Shown one piece after another: positions 22,501 to 34,376 of a DNA stretch of 64,000 nt; the first letter of the stretch is position 1, and each line of letters starts with the position of its first letter. Below the pieces are notes generated by a model that was not told the origin of the DNA, did not search any database, and saw only the letters and a list, made by a program, of their open reading frames with translations. This DNA is from Moniliophthora roreri (taxonomy: Eukaryota > Basidiomycota > Agaricomycetes > Agaricales > Marasmiaceae), in assembly GCA_001466705.2 (NCBI GenBank), contig LATX02000194.1, forward strand, positions 186,001-250,000. Reading direction: 5' to 3'. A program made the position numbers and the translations under genes.

Positions 22501-23470
22501 ACTATTGCGGAGAAGGTCGCTGTTGCTTTGAAGATATCAGGGCCATACAACATGCAGATCATCAAGCAACCTGCAGCGAACCCTAACGAAGAAGCGCCCT
22601 TGAAGGTTATCGAGTGTAATCTCCGTGCTTCTCGATCTTTCCCCTTCGTGTCCAAAGTCCTTGGCCACAACTTCATCGAAACGGCAACTACCGCTATCGT
22701 CGGTCAGGATGTACCCGATCCTGTCGATCTCATGGCTCAGGAGAGGGATTACGTCTCTATCAAAGTTGCACAATTCTCGTGGACTAGGCTTGGAGGTGCT
22801 GACCCCTTCCTTGGTGTCGGTTAGTACTCGCTGTCCTTCCTCTTGACGTTGCTGAGTTTATATTAATTTACAGAGATGGCTAGTACTGGTGAAGTGGCAA
22901 GTTTCGGGAAGGATATTCATGAAGCCTATTGGGCATCGCTGCTAAGCACCACTGGTTTCAAAGTTCCCCGAGCCGGTTCTGGCGTGCTCATCGGTGGCGA
23001 CGTCTCGAAACCCGAGATGGCTATAGTAGCAAAACAATTGCTTGCCTTGGGCTTCAAACTATACTGTTCTTCCCCTGTGGTCGAAGAATTTCTAACCAAC
23101 CTTCCATTTGTCACAGCAAAGCGAATCTTCTTCCCCACCAAGGATAAGCGCAAGCTTCGAGAAGTGTTCGACGAATACAACATTCAGTGTGTCATCAACC
23201 TCGCGAACTCGCGGGCCACGAGTTTCACGGATGAAGACTATGTCGCCCGACGGTAAGCAGACACGCTGTTAAACTCCATCTAATGCTTAATATTGTCACA
23301 GGAATGCCGTCGACTTTGGATTGCCGCTCCTGAACAATCCTCGCAATGCTCAACTCTTTGTCGAAAGTCTGGCTAAGAAAATACCCCAGGGTGGTCTCAG
23401 GAGCTACTCCGAAGGTCGCATACCCAGTGAAGTACGGTCGTGGCGGGAGTTTGTTGGAAGGAGGGCGTGA
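19502..23470 (+). CDS. CPA2: carbamoyl-phosphate synthase, arginine-specific large subunit
   Basis: Uses ammonia, bicarbonate and two ATP to make carbamoyl phosphate for arginine synthesis; the glutaminase small subunit is not in this window. The first 30 residues ([19 protein letters not shown] and on) are basic, hydroxylated and without acids, suggesting mitochondrial import. [20 protein letters not shown] opens the first synthetase half. The first ATP-grasp domain shows [30 protein letters not shown] and [20 protein letters not shown]. The helical oligomerisation region follows ([10 protein letters not shown]). The second half starts at [14 protein letters not shown] and includes [11 protein letters not shown] and [15 protein letters not shown]. 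An MGS-like regulatory domain ends the protein ([27 protein letters not shown]). There is no ATCase fusion, consistent with the arginine-specific enzyme. At least nine exons, one only 15 nt (20780-20794). It converges on the FAD oxidase. Confidence 0.94.
20780..20794 (+). other. 15-nt microexon of CPA2
   Basis: TTTAAGTCGGTCTAG lies between introns 20728-20779 (GTAAGC...TATAG) and 20795-20847 (GTCAGT...ATCTAG, with a TACTAAT branch site). It supplies L-S-R-S of the invariant [16 protein letters not shown] motif and keeps phase 2 on both sides. Confidence 0.93.
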
Positions 23471-23592
23471 TTGCAACGTGACGACGATATATATGATGAC
23501 AGTCCACTAATCTGTGTTCACAAAAAAGAATGGTCCACATTCTGTATACTAGCAAAAGATTAATTTCATGGTCTCTCAGATGTCGCTTTTGA

Positions 23593-25185
23593 CTACACTG
23601 CAAGGTCCTCGGCCACGCAAAGCTGGTCAATGATGAGCTCTTTTGGGACGTTGAACCCTTCCCGAGACTTGTCTATATCCTTGAAGTCGCGGTTAACTGC
23701 GAATTTACGTGCCAGATCGGGGCTAAGAGACCCTTGAATAACATCGGCGACAACGCGGCCGATGACCGGGAGGAACTAGGGATAGAGGGTGCCATAAGGA
23801 AAGGTGAGCAGCCTGGCATTGACCACGACAGCACACACCTTGAATGCATGACCACTTCCGCCAGTTGCAAACATTAACGAGGGGTCATCGGGGTCCCTTC
23901 CGATAATCCAATCACCGTCCGGAGTGTCATTGTACCTGAAGATGTCCGTCACTGTGGACCTTCTATGTTGGGGGACGTTCTTACCAGCATAGTCGCGTAC
24001 TTGAGAATGGTTTCTCTGCCAGTTCTGGAAAAGCGTTTCTGAAATGCTCCCGGAATTCACCCAGGATTTCTTTGGGAACAGCAAGACCGTTTTCCGCTGA
24101 TACCAAAGTCCTCGGTGTTGAGATTCCTCCGACGGTGTGGGTATACCCTCCTCGATGAAAGGCCATCTTCATGATATTGTTTTCCGTGGGCTACATGTTC
24201 AGACAAACACCATGAATAAAGATGGGCTGCAGAGGGTGTTGCACACACTCACAGGAAAGACATAAAAACCAGTATTGAAGGCTAGTACTACGGGGATACT
24301 CTGGTAAGCATTGGCTTCCTTTGGACTCAGTTGAACCATGGCCGCGCATTGCCCAGTCGCGAGACATTTTTCTCCCAAACCCAGGTCAGGAAATGCAGAA
24401 GGAGTCCAGGATCCAGTGGCAATCACCACTAAATCTGCTTCGAAAACACTACCATCCATGCATTCCACCCCACTTGTCCTTTTCCCGTTCGTACGAAGTA
24501 GAGTTTTCACTGCTTTCCCCGGTATGACTTTGCCTCCCATGGACGCTACCTTCGATGTCATTAAACCAATGGCTTTGCCAGCGTCAGCCCATCCACTGTC
24601 GTAATTTATGTGCCCTCTCGATTCACGGAAAGATAGAGTAATACCAGGGGGGAAAACCTGTGTGATTTCCTTCTGGCTCTCAAGTCTTCGAACTCGTATT
24701 CCTTGTTTCAAGTCGTTTTCATACGCCTTGTCCGCATAACTTCCCGGAGCACTGCCAAAAGACTCTAAAAGAACGACACCAGATCTAGAAAGTGAGTTAG
24801 AACAGAAGATAGAAGCGCCCAAATTTTAGACTGGATGGGTCATGAAAGGTTATCAGATACACTCACTCATGATAGCTATCTCCCCAGAGATCAGCGGCGT
24901 CCTTTTTCCAGGACTCGATGGCTTCCTTGGCCAGGTTTGAATAAACAGGGTCCGCGTATGAGGTCCTTACGACTTTAAAAGGTGTTAGCTCCTGCAAAAA
25001 ATCGCCGATGAGAACTTCTTACTACGATTGAAATCATTACTTGCAGCATCTTTAGCAGGCAAAACCTCAGAGCGGTCAATTACCGTAACGTCGGTGAATC
25101 CTCGACGCAAGAGATGGTAGGCGGTAGATATCCCGAAACAACCAGCTCCGATAATGAGGATTTTACTTTCCTGTGGAAGGGCCAT
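23593..25185 (-). CDS. FAD-dependent oxidase, DAO family (sarcosine/fructosyl-amine/saccharopine oxidase type)
   Basis: Likely oxidises a secondary amine or N-substituted amino acid, giving hydrogen peroxide. The chosen ATG at 25185 places the FAD-binding Rossmann motif (ILIIGAGCFGISTAYHLLRRG) near residue 9; an in-frame Met 56 codons upstream would leave it behind an untypical extension. Further family landmarks: AASNDFNR joined across an intron to VRTSYADPVYSNLAKEAIES, then ITLSFRESRGHINYDSGWAD, DLVVIATGSWTPSAFPDLGL, NIMKMAFHRGGYTH, YNDTPDGDWIIGRDP and MFATGGSGHAFK. The C-terminus reads ELIIDQLCVAEDLAV before the stop at 23593-23595. The substrate cannot be told from sequence; saccharopine and fructosyl-amino-acid oxidases share these motifs. 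It lies 360 bp downstream of the PAL gene on the same strand, with no evidence of a shared pathway. Confidence 0.86.
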
Positions 25186-25545
25186 GCTGATGCAAACGAG
25201 AATGGCGGTAGAGACAAAACATCGTCGAGTACAATATACCTTATCTGATATTGCACCGAAGGGGAACGAGTCACAGTGAAATTCCGGTCTAGCTAAGCGA
25301 TGGAAGAGCAATCTCAGTCTGTAGCTGTTATGGCTGTTGCCAGTCACTGACAAGACTTCGATAAAAGCTTGATTTGAAAAGATAACGAGATGACCGCTAC
25401 ATCATTACATGGTGTCTATGCAGTATCCGATTCAATACAATGACTAGGATGGGGCTACAGTAAGGGGAATGAGGATGAATAAATACTATAAACATGGGAA
25501 ATGATCATGGATACAGTGGTATGAGCAGGCAACAAAAGCACACAA

Positions 25546-28177
25546 TCAAGGAAACATGTTGACGATGACATTTTGGATCCTTCCATCCCTGATTGCCTAT
25601 AGAAACAGCGGCTGAGTACGAGTTTCACGGTCAAGAAAGACAAACAAACCTCATGAATCAAGGAGATATCTTGGCCTGAAGTTTGAGCATCAAGGCCATG
25701 GCCATTTGGGAACCTCATATAATTCTCTGCTCCAGACATTTTGATACCCAAAGTCTTCCTGACAAATTCATACACGGGCCTGGTCCTGTTCAAAATCGAG
25801 CTTGCAGGATCAGGGCCCCTCTCGCCGGTCAGATAGGCACGTCTTAGCTCATCGAGAAGCGATGTCGCACGTATGGCAAATGCCTGTCTGAATTTCGGTA
25901 TTGCAGCGAGCGCTTTGCCAACTAGCACGTCGTCGGCCTTCTCCCGTGTGAAAAAGTCGAGGAGGGTTGTTGAGCTTGAAGACCCCATTTTTTGCATCCT
26001 CTCGGTGGCATCAAAGGTGCTGGTGGTATCCCAGCTAGCCAAGATAACCTTCGTAGTCGCCTCGGTGACCGATCCAAGCTCAACACAGCTAAGAATGTCG
26101 CTATATACGGCGGAAAGCTCTTCGCAGATTATCAGTCTGGCACCATCCTTAAACTCGGCCTCGAGTGCTCGGAGGTCCATCGCTGTGAGAATATGTACTG
26201 TCAATCACAAGGGATGAACAATGGTATTCAATTATCTCACCCTGGCACAACGCGTACAGGTAGGAAGCGATCAGAATTGACAGCACCTCCAACGAATTGA
26301 TTGTGGCGCGACCAGAAATAAGCGCAAGGGAACTTTTACAGACCAGTTAAATCGCCAGAAGGTAAAGGTAGTGCCGTAAACTTACTTGACTGCCTGATTG
26401 TGCATTTCAGCGCTCTGGATATGCGTGGACACTGGAGCGGCGAGGTATCCCAACTCCCCCACATCTAGAAGAAACCACGTCAGGAAAGGTTTGAAGGGTG
26501 CATGAATGGATAGACATACATGCAGCGGTGGCAATATCGATGCCTTTCCCGAAGTAATTCAGGGATGGATCTGTAGCTGCCAGATTAGGAGGAAGGCCTC
26601 GGTTCATCGAGTTGTCCATAAGCTCTGCACACTGAGCAAATAGGATCTTTCCGAGGTGATGAAGGGACAACCGTGTTTTCTCCATGGCGTTGGTGACTGT
26701 TGAAAGAGTTAGAACGTATCTCGGAAAAGGTGGGACCAGAAGTGGCGTCCTGGGTCGAGAATCTCAAAACCCACCTGCCATTGCTTGGAAATTGCCACCG
26801 TGGTGTACCTTTCCAGTTTCACCATCAATAAGAGGGTTGTCGGTAGCTATATCAAGTGATGAGATGTAGTTTCAGTGATAGAAAGAAGCTACACTGCGTA
26901 CTTGAGTTGCACTCTTGCGTGATTGTTGCGAGGGACGCGAGTAAGTCCTCGATTTGAGGGCCAATGAATTGCGGCGCGGTCCTTAACGAGTATCTGTCCT
27001 GTCGTAAAGTGCCCTCGTCTTCCTCGATGGTGACTTCTTCTTCGTGTAAGGTAGCAAGTTTGCTTCCTTCAAGGAGATCCCAAATGATTTTGGCACACTC
27101 GACTTGTCCGGGGTGCGGACGCGCGACATTGTGGATAAAAGGATCAAATGATGCGCGATTGCCCTTAAGCGCTTCAACCCCCATCGCAGTACAAACTTGT
27201 GTGAGAAGGGTGAGGTGAACGGCATCATTCAACGCTAAAGAGGCTACTGCCGCCGAGAATGCAGTTCCATTCAGAATGCCCAAATGTTCCTTGGATGCGA
27301 GAGCGAGTGGTTCAATATTCTTTTGAGTCAATGCATCACGACTCGACACAATCTGACGCGCGCCAAAAGATGCCGGACCATCAAAGACCCTGATGGAAGG
27401 GTTACCGCAGAGGGTCCCCGCGATGTAGGAAAGAGGAGAGAGGTCTCCAGATGCCGATATCGAGCCTCTCAGAGGAATAAACGGGGTGATGTTGTGATAC
27501 AAGAGCTGGTTCATTCGTTCAATGAGCTCGTAGCGTACACCGGAGTGGCCCCGAATGAGCGAATTCATACGAATAAGGATCGCTGCTCGAACCCAAGCTT
27601 CTGGCATCACAGTGGAACCGATTGGATCCAATAGAGGCAATGCTTCAAGCGGTTTTGTCGATGAGGGCAGGACGCCTGCATGCTGCATTTGGAGAAGAGC
27701 GTGGCCGAGAACGAGAGGCGAATCCGTCCTTGTATCTGCGCTACCACCAAAGCCGGTAGAAACGCCATAGATACTAATGCCATTATCGACCTTATCTGAG
27801 AGATATTTGCGACTTTTATCGATTCGCTCCCTGACCACTGCCGATTGATCTAGCTGAACCGAAGCATGGTACCTAGCGGCTGCGGTGACAGCTGCAATAG
27901 ATAACGTCTCGCCATCAACCTTTACTGGTTTGCCAGCTCTGTGCAAAGATCAAACGTCAGGATCGAGTACAGTGTAAGGATGTTTTGTAGCGCACCTATA
28001 ATTTTCCAAATCTTTTTGAGAAGCAATGAATTTGGACAGCAGCGTCGTCTGGGATGACGTCGAGGCTGATGGATGCGAGTTGTTTGCTTTCACTCTGACA
28101 ACACCAGCACCGTCAAAGAGTGTATGAACGACGGAAGAAGAGCGACGAGCGCGCGCTGTACGCGTTTCGGAGACCAT
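25546..28177 (-). CDS. PAL: phenylalanine ammonia-lyase
   Basis: Deaminates L-phenylalanine to trans-cinnamate; basidiomycete enzymes often also accept tyrosine. The active-site MIO cofactor forms from Ala-Ser-Gly in [17 protein letters not shown]. Other signatures are [16 protein letters not shown] with the catalytic Tyr loop, [34 protein letters not shown], and [16 protein letters not shown]. Exon 1 starts at the ATG at 28177. It joins a second exon beginning [17 protein letters not shown] through a GTGCGC-ACAG intron. Later exons cover the shielding domain ([19 protein letters not shown]) and end in [11 protein letters not shown], with the stop at 25546-25548. Length is near 740 residues, as usual for fungal PAL. 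No damage seen. Confidence 0.94.
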
Positions 28178-30088
28178 TGATAATGATGAATGGGGTGAAA
28201 AAGATTGATGAAATCAGGGAGCGATCGAGCTACCCTGGAGGCTTTGCTAGTGAGAAGAAGAGACGAAGGGGTACTGAGGAAAGGTGATCTGCAGTGCCAT
28301 CGTCTTTATAGGCAAATGGTGTTGGTTTAGGAATTGACCAAAATACTGATTAGTTGCTGAATTGAGCGGTTTGCGGATGAATTTTGATGAACTCCTTCTG
28401 TGACAGAATGACGGTAGAGTACTCGGCTTGGTACTCGGCGAGAAAATTTTAGATTGCACTGGTATTGTTAAACACCTCGCACCCCAAATTTCGGCCTTAC
28501 CAGTAAACGTGGTTCCAACGGGCTCTTTGGCGCTGTTCGGGCATCTGGATATCAACGATTTCTTTACCAGAAATCTGGGCGTGACGTTCTCCATCGCACG
28601 GCAAACTTTCAAGTCACCCCATACTAGTGGTTAGTTCATGTCATCTCTCCAAGCCATGTACTGACCTGGTCTAGAATTTTCCTTTCAGTTAGTACTATAC
28701 ACTGCCTCAGACTATCGAAGCTTACCACTTGCAGCTGGCACTGACTTACCACACTCGGACCTTGAATGAACACCTCCCCGTGGCACATAAGGCTTTTCTA
28801 TCTCCGTGCACACTGTCAAGGGAACCAATAGAAACGGATCTCATTTAAGACTCTGTGCCATGTTTTTTGCCATCTCAAGGAACTAGATCTATCATGGAGC
28901 ATTGACATAAGTCATAACGCACTCCGCCTGCAAATATAGCACTGCTTGCCATGCATACGAGGCAAGTGTTTAATGACTCGGTCAATATTTGCAATCCAGT
29001 TTCACTTCCTCGTGGTCAACGAGACGAGACCGGGCTGCTATCAGGGGCAGGTACGTGGTAACAGTTACTCTGGCATTGGCATTATGATATACTCAATGAG
29101 GCGTTTTCTAGGTATCAATGCCTTGCGGTATTCAGCAGAGAACGTCCAGGCGTCGGTATTATCGAAAAGGTGACAGATCCTATCGTTCATTAACATTTGA
29201 TTCGTGAGGCGCTTTCTACCGGCAACCTTCTTTTTTTGCCTGGCACCACTGAGCGCTCCCCGCACAAGCCGGAGTAACTCTACCTGAAAGGATTTCACCT
29301 ACCAGCGCTCTACAGAATAATCACATCATATGAGTATGAACACCAGCCTCGTGTGGCTCCTCATGGGTAGAAGACTCGGAGGTTTTTTGAACGTTGCTTA
29401 CAATTCTTCCGTAAATACAGAAGCGAACAAATACAAAGGTTTGGGAAGATAGGAAATCTGACGCGCTTCTTCTGAAGGAACACAGAAGTAGTTTCACATC
29501 ACATACGTACTTTATCTACGTCCTTCCGCCGTCAAAGTTTTTCCCGTCGGCCTGAGGACTGAATGACATCGTCAAGGTCCTGAGCGATGCATCAGCTGAA
29601 AAAGATAAGCGGGAGAACCGCGGACCATGCGCCACACACATCATTTTCGTGTGTGATGAAAGACTTTACAGAGTAAGTTGAGGCGAGCCCGCGAATCTGC
29701 CACAATGCGATTTGTCGGTGACGAAGGTCATGCTGAGGTCATGAGCTTTGTCTTGACTGTCCTTGTAGATCGCCCATTCCGGAATGATTCACTCCATGCG
29801 AGGCAGTCATCTTGTGCGGGATGTGCAGCAAAATGGTGACACATGATGCATGATGAGTAGCCACATCGATCCTGAAAGGGATGCCATGCAATGGAAAAAC
29901 ATTCCGTATTTCGTTTAGAAACTCGGAAACGCCACAAACATAAAATGCTGGACCCTGGATACACAAGTAGGTTAGTAGGCGGCCAATTCAACATAGTTGA
30001 AGAATGGACGGATAAAGAGTAGGGCAACGACAAGGACAGAAATATGAAGAAAAAAAAAAGTTTAGCGAACCTTTCTTTGCTCGGCATG
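28178..30088. other. 1.9 kb intergenic region
   Basis: Short frames occur on both strands. One minus-strand frame at 29739-29966 contains a fairly protein-like stretch (GPAFYVCGVSEFLNEIRNVF), but it has no ATG context or splice partner I can defend. A poly-A run near 30048-30058 lies just downstream of the zinc-finger gene's stop. The region should hold the PAL promoter. Confidence 0.5.
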
Positions 30089-31777
30089 TCAAACCCTCAT
30101 CACAATCATTTGGTCCTTCATTTTCTGCGTTGTCCGTTTCCCACAGGCACTAGTCCGCTCATGTCTCATACGAGCATCCGCCCTTGACAAATCTGCATTG
30201 CACAACCTACACCTCGTTACCGTCCCAGTTTCCCCGATATACCTCTGAGCCTCCTCCGAATCGCGATGAACAGCCGCATTCATAACATGTCGACGAACGT
30301 CGTTCCGCCGAGTAAAAGTTTCCTTGCATCCAGTTATAGGACATGGATATCGACTTGTCTTGCGTTTCTTGGAGCTACTCTTGCCAGCACACATCTCACC
30401 AGCGCAGTGGCTCGCTTTTGACGGTAGAGCCTCCCCTGGTTCCCAATCGTCATCTGTTTCGACGGCTGGTCGTTTCGGTGGCCGTTTTCCAACCCGGCGT
30501 GACAAAGGTGACCCCTCGTCATCGTCGTCATTCTCTGCACTAGTACTCGTGGCAGACCTTTCCCTCGTCCTGGGATTACGGGCTGATGATGTTTGTGGTC
30601 TCGTAGCTTTAGGGCGTTGGCGCCTCGGGTTCGCCGGGAATACAGACATAGAAGAGGCCATACCACTTGGGGCATAGCCTCCAGAGGGAGGGGTACCAGG
30701 CGATGGTCGATCGTCCATAACGTCAGATCTTCCATCCAAACGAAGGTCGGCCATTTCTGATGCAGGAACGCCGGAAACATTCGACTCGTAACCGGTTTCA
30801 TACCCCGTATCTAGGAAGGATTCCCTCTGCTTCCCTTTTGCCTTTGCGCTTATGTACCACGGAGACAAGTGATGTGTTGCGTGTGTCAATAAACTAAGGT
30901 CGGAAGGAATGAAACCGCCGGAATCGTTAGAGTATGGGCTGTTGTCTGGGAGTGGTGAATGTGGTGAATATAGTTGGGAATCGCGATAGTGGTGAGGAAA
31001 ACTGGACCGTGAGATGCCAAAGTGATTGTAATTTGAATAGTTTGCGTTGGCGAAGGAACATGGCGGGCTCCCTTCGCGTGAAACCGACATGGCAGAGTCA
31101 AACTCTGAGGGCACAGGAACCGGAGCTTGAGCGCTACTCGGACCTGCTTCAGCCTGATGGGGCGATGATGAACGCGACGAATGGTTTGGAAATGTTGCTG
31201 GATGAAGTGAAAAAGTTTTCGGAGAGAATGAACGAGATGATGATGTGGACGAATATGGACTAGGACTACGGCTCCGGGAAGAGTATCGCTGACCCCGAGG
31301 AAAGTAGGTATGAAAATCGGATTCGTCTCCTTCCATATCTTCCTGAGACGGGACGTCCGGTAGGTCGTCCAAGAAGAACTCTTTCTAAAACCCCAATGAG
31401 AAACCCGGTTACGATGAAAATTAAAAAAGGTACAACACACTCTGCTTCGCCCATATGTTTCTGTCTGAGGGTCTCTCACAAGTATTGGTAACGGTGGTCT
31501 CAACAAGTGCTGATCTGCCGGCACAATTTCCCGCGTTGTAACGCCATTTCTTGTGGTGTAGAGGTAACGATTCTCGTAGCTGGCTGATGGAGGATGAGTT
31601 GGCTTGGGTAAGTTCTTATAGTCCTTCTCTCCTTCTGGCCAGTATGACCTGTTGTGCGCGGGACCATTAGTGACATCACAGAATCAAGGCACGACGAACT
31701 CACTGGTATTTCTCGTCGTCGTCACTGCTCTGTGGCCCCCCCATGTTGTCTCGGTGGTGCCGGTCAACGAGGAACAT
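30089..31777 (-). CDS. C2H2/C2HC zinc-finger transcription factor, related to the 5.7-8.0 kb gene
   Basis: Probable DNA-binding protein of about 520 residues. Exon 1 (start ATG 31775-31777) encodes MFLVDRHHRDNMGGPQ and an acidic SDDDE stretch and ends in a GTGAGT donor. Exon 2 begins after ACAACAG and reads SYWPEGEKDYKNLPKPTHP. A GTGTGT-TTTTAG intron leads to exon 3 (KEFFLDDLPDVPSQEDM). A long Ser/Pro-rich region with a basic KRPPKRP patch follows. The C-terminus holds the finger pair: C-x4-C-x12-H-x6-H (YPCPITGC to RRHVMNAAVH) and C-x2-C-x12-H-x5-C (CRLCNADLSRADARMRH to SACGKR). The same paired module and GKR ending close the other zinc-finger gene in the window, so the two are related, though the disordered regions do not resemble each other. 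It is divergent from FCF1. Confidence 0.86.
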
Positions 31778-32663
31778 GGTATGGAGGCTGGAAGTGGACA
31801 AGTGTCGGAAACAATCAAATGGTGATTTTAAAGCAAGCGTGTACATTTCACTACGCTATTATGTGGCTTCTTTGATCCTGTGGGTGTCCGATCACGCGAA
31901 TCATCCTTCAGACGCCTTTTTAGGCGACATTTACTGAGCTAGTCAAGAGCTGGCCCTCAATCTTACAGCAAACTGACTATAGAAGCTCTTTTATCTCACA
32001 ACCAAGTCAAGAATTAGGTAGAAATCCCCTAGAGGCTGATTTATTTTTCTATTTTGCAGCCCCATTTGCTCCTCACGGTGGCGCACTGGATCAAAAGGAA
32101 TTTCCCGAGTCAGCGGTATTCCCCTCTGAATCAGACCACAAAACCGGTACTAATAAATGTGAGAGTGGCGCCAGAGGGACCTGAGAGGAATCCAAGATGC
32201 CAACTGATCCTTTTGCGCAGCGATAGACGCTGTCTGTCACGGAAAGGGCTGGGAGAACTCAAAGAGAGCCTCACATGGTACATGTGGCGCCTTGCTCTCG
32301 CATACGCCACCTTTTGCCGGATGGGAGTGTGTTGGGGTTAACCTGCCTATTCTAGTCAATCAGAACAAACACAAGACTGACGGGGATGGGTCAAATTTAG
32401 TAAAAGGACTATAAAGTCCGTGTCCTGAAAACTGAACAAGAGAGTTGGAGATGTATATCCATGCGAGTTGAAGCGGTGAGGGTCGACGGTCTCAAGGGAG
32501 TGTCAAGTCTGAAGGCAAATTTGGCAGGTCCGCCAGGGGTCCGCCCCTGAAGAAAACATTCGACGGCCCGTTCCCGTTTCAATTTAATCTCAAGTCATGT
32601 GACCTGAGAGATTTTGCTCACCACGACGACGACGACAACGACAACGACAAGGACAAGGTCAAG
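31778..32663. promoter_or_regulatory. divergent intergenic region, zinc finger/FCF1
   Basis: 886 bp lie between two start codons. It contains no convincing gene; a plus-strand frame at 32054-32341 is without motifs. The last 40 bp before FCF1 are a GAC/AAC/AAG-type repeat. Promoter function is inferred from position. Confidence 0.45.
32622..32658 (+). repeat. CGA/CAA trinucleotide-like repeat in FCF1 leader
   Basis: A degenerate run of CACGACGACGAC, then ACAACGACAACG and AAGGACAAGG, ends immediately before the FCF1 start codon. It is probably 5' UTR. Confidence 0.7.
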
Positions 32664-33529
32664 ATGGTATGTCTGGATTGTCCGCATCTCCTACTCCCCA
32701 TATAACCCACGAGTTTTATTTCCCTTAGGGTAAAGTCAAAAAGACCAAAAAGTTTGCCGCTGTGAAGCGGATGCTCAATCCGAAAGATATTCGACTGTGC
32801 GGCATTATTCCAGCTATCGTCCGAAAACCGGTACTCATTTCAAGCTCTAGAAAGGAGAACCAATTGAAACAGAAGAAGAAGGAGGAAGAAGAAAAGGCAA
32901 AGGCTGTGCGGAGAGTGTATGTTGCGGTTCATGATTCTTATCTGTAGCGGTTCTCAAAGGCATTTACAGAGCCCCAGTCGCCTCATCACTTTTCCTGGCC
33001 CACAACACCGCCCTTGTTCCTCCCTACCGTGTCCTCATCGACACCAACTTTATCAACTTTAGCTTACAAAACAAACTGGAGCTTGTCAGTGGGATGATGG
33101 ACTGCCTCTACGCAAAATGTTTGTCTACGTTCTCTATCATCAATCCTTCATTTTTCTGACATTTCACAGGTATCCCGTGTGTGACAGACTGCGTGATGGC
33201 CGAATTGGAGAAGTTGGGACACAAATATCGAGTAGCGCTCCGGTACCGTGCCATATTTACCCTTGTACATCTCGGGGTGTCGGCTGATGTTTATTCTCCT
33301 TAGGGTGGCTCGAGACCCGCGATTCGAACGTCTCACATGCAATCATCAAGGAACCTACGCCGATGACTGTCTTGTACAAAGAGTGACGGCTCACAAGTGT
33401 TTCATTGTGGCGACTTGTGATAGGGAATTACGGCGAAGGATACGCCAGATTCCTGGTATTCCTCTGATGTATATCGTCAAGAGGAGATATGCTATAGAAC
33501 GTTTACCAGACCAGGGAGCTCCATCATGA
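32664..33529 (+). CDS. FCF1: FCF1/UTP24 PIN-domain rRNA-processing endonuclease
   Basis: Component of the small-subunit processome; the PIN nuclease cuts pre-rRNA at sites A1/A2. The first coding exon is the ATG alone (32664-32666), followed at once by a GTATGT donor. Exon 2 starts at 32729 with GKVKKTKKFAAVKRMLNPKD. Further exons give KENQLKQKKKEEEEKAKAV, APVASSLFLAHNTALVPPYR, VLIDTNFINFSLQNK, MMDCLYAK, CVTDCVMAELEKLGHKYR, ARDPRFERLTCNHQGTYADD and KCFIVATCDREL, ending in RRYAIERLPDQGAPS. The PIN acidic residues are present in LIDTN, MAELE, YADD and TCDREL. Length near 190 residues is typical. Yeast Fcf1 has TND where this reads TCD, a conservative difference outside the core Asp. Complete and well supported. 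Confidence 0.94.
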
Positions 33530-33769
33530 TCCAGAACACCAAAAGTATGATAGATTATTTCTTGTATAGTAGCCGTGGTGAGTTCTATCTCCACAAAGGG
33601 ATGGTCCGAGTAGTATTGATACTGAAATTTGGAAGGACATGCGTGTATCAAGTTTGTGACAATATAACGATCGAAAGTACATGCATTGAGAGAAAGAGTC
33701 CAAATGAGGGAAATCCATGGTATCGAGTGGGGGCAAATTAAAAAATTTCGCCTCGTCGCCTCGTCGGAC

Positions 33770-34376
33770 TTAGCCACACAGCCCATCATTGAGGGTATGT
33801 CCGCAGCGACTGCATTTGACCCGGCGATCCAAAAGACAGAGCCCAACGCCTAATGGGAACCAGAAAACGGCGGCCAAGATACCTACGGGGATCGAGATGA
33901 TTGTCAGAGCTAACTCGAATAGAGTCAAGTTGAACTGACGTACCTAGGACACCAAATTTCGTCTCGGTTATATGGCCCGACTGCAAACAGATCATCTCGG
34001 GATGATTAGGCGGGAGTGTGAACATTACAGGACGTCCCGTGTGGGGATCTGTGTAATGATAGACGATGTCGTGAGACGAATGAGGTGTGTAGGAGGATGG
34101 ACCTGGTTGGGGGTATGACGGTGATTGCATTGAAGGTACGATTGGGGAAGGAGTCGGGTCTTTCTTCACATCAGTGCCTGCAGTCTTGAGGGTACCTATC
34201 ACAGCGCTAGAATGAGAATTTAGGTAGCAGAATATTGAGCGCTAATATACTTACCGTCATTCCCTGTAGCAAGGTCATAGGAAGGTGGTGGGTTATCGTT
34301 CATATTGTTAGCCTGAGAGCTGCTAGTCAGTGGAATTGCTCGAGAGAGAGAGAGAGGAATAGCTATGACTGACCAT
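33770..34376 (-). CDS. BRI3-like small membrane protein with PPxY motif
   Basis: It resembles animal brain protein I3 and, more distantly, LITAF: a disordered N-terminus with a WW-binding motif and a C-terminal hydrophobic segment ending in a CxxC pair. Read with the ATG at 34374-34376 as a start-codon-only exon (donor GTCAGT, intron 34313-34373), it begins MANNMNDNPPPSYDLATGND; an alternative start is the Met at 34303. PPSY fits a Rsp5/NEDD4-binding PY motif. The next exon is Pro/Ser-rich and contains VYHYTDPHTGRPVMFTLPP. The last exon gives ILAAVFWFPLGVGLCLLDRR, then VKCSRCGHTLNDGLCG, and stops at 33770-33772. A role in endolysosomal sorting is inferred from the animal relatives. It is divergent from PRMT1. 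Confidence 0.75.

Noticed and set aside
23593..28177. PAL and the FAD oxidase as a two-gene pathway
   Set aside because: They are adjacent on one strand, but no known shared pathway and no third gene supports it.
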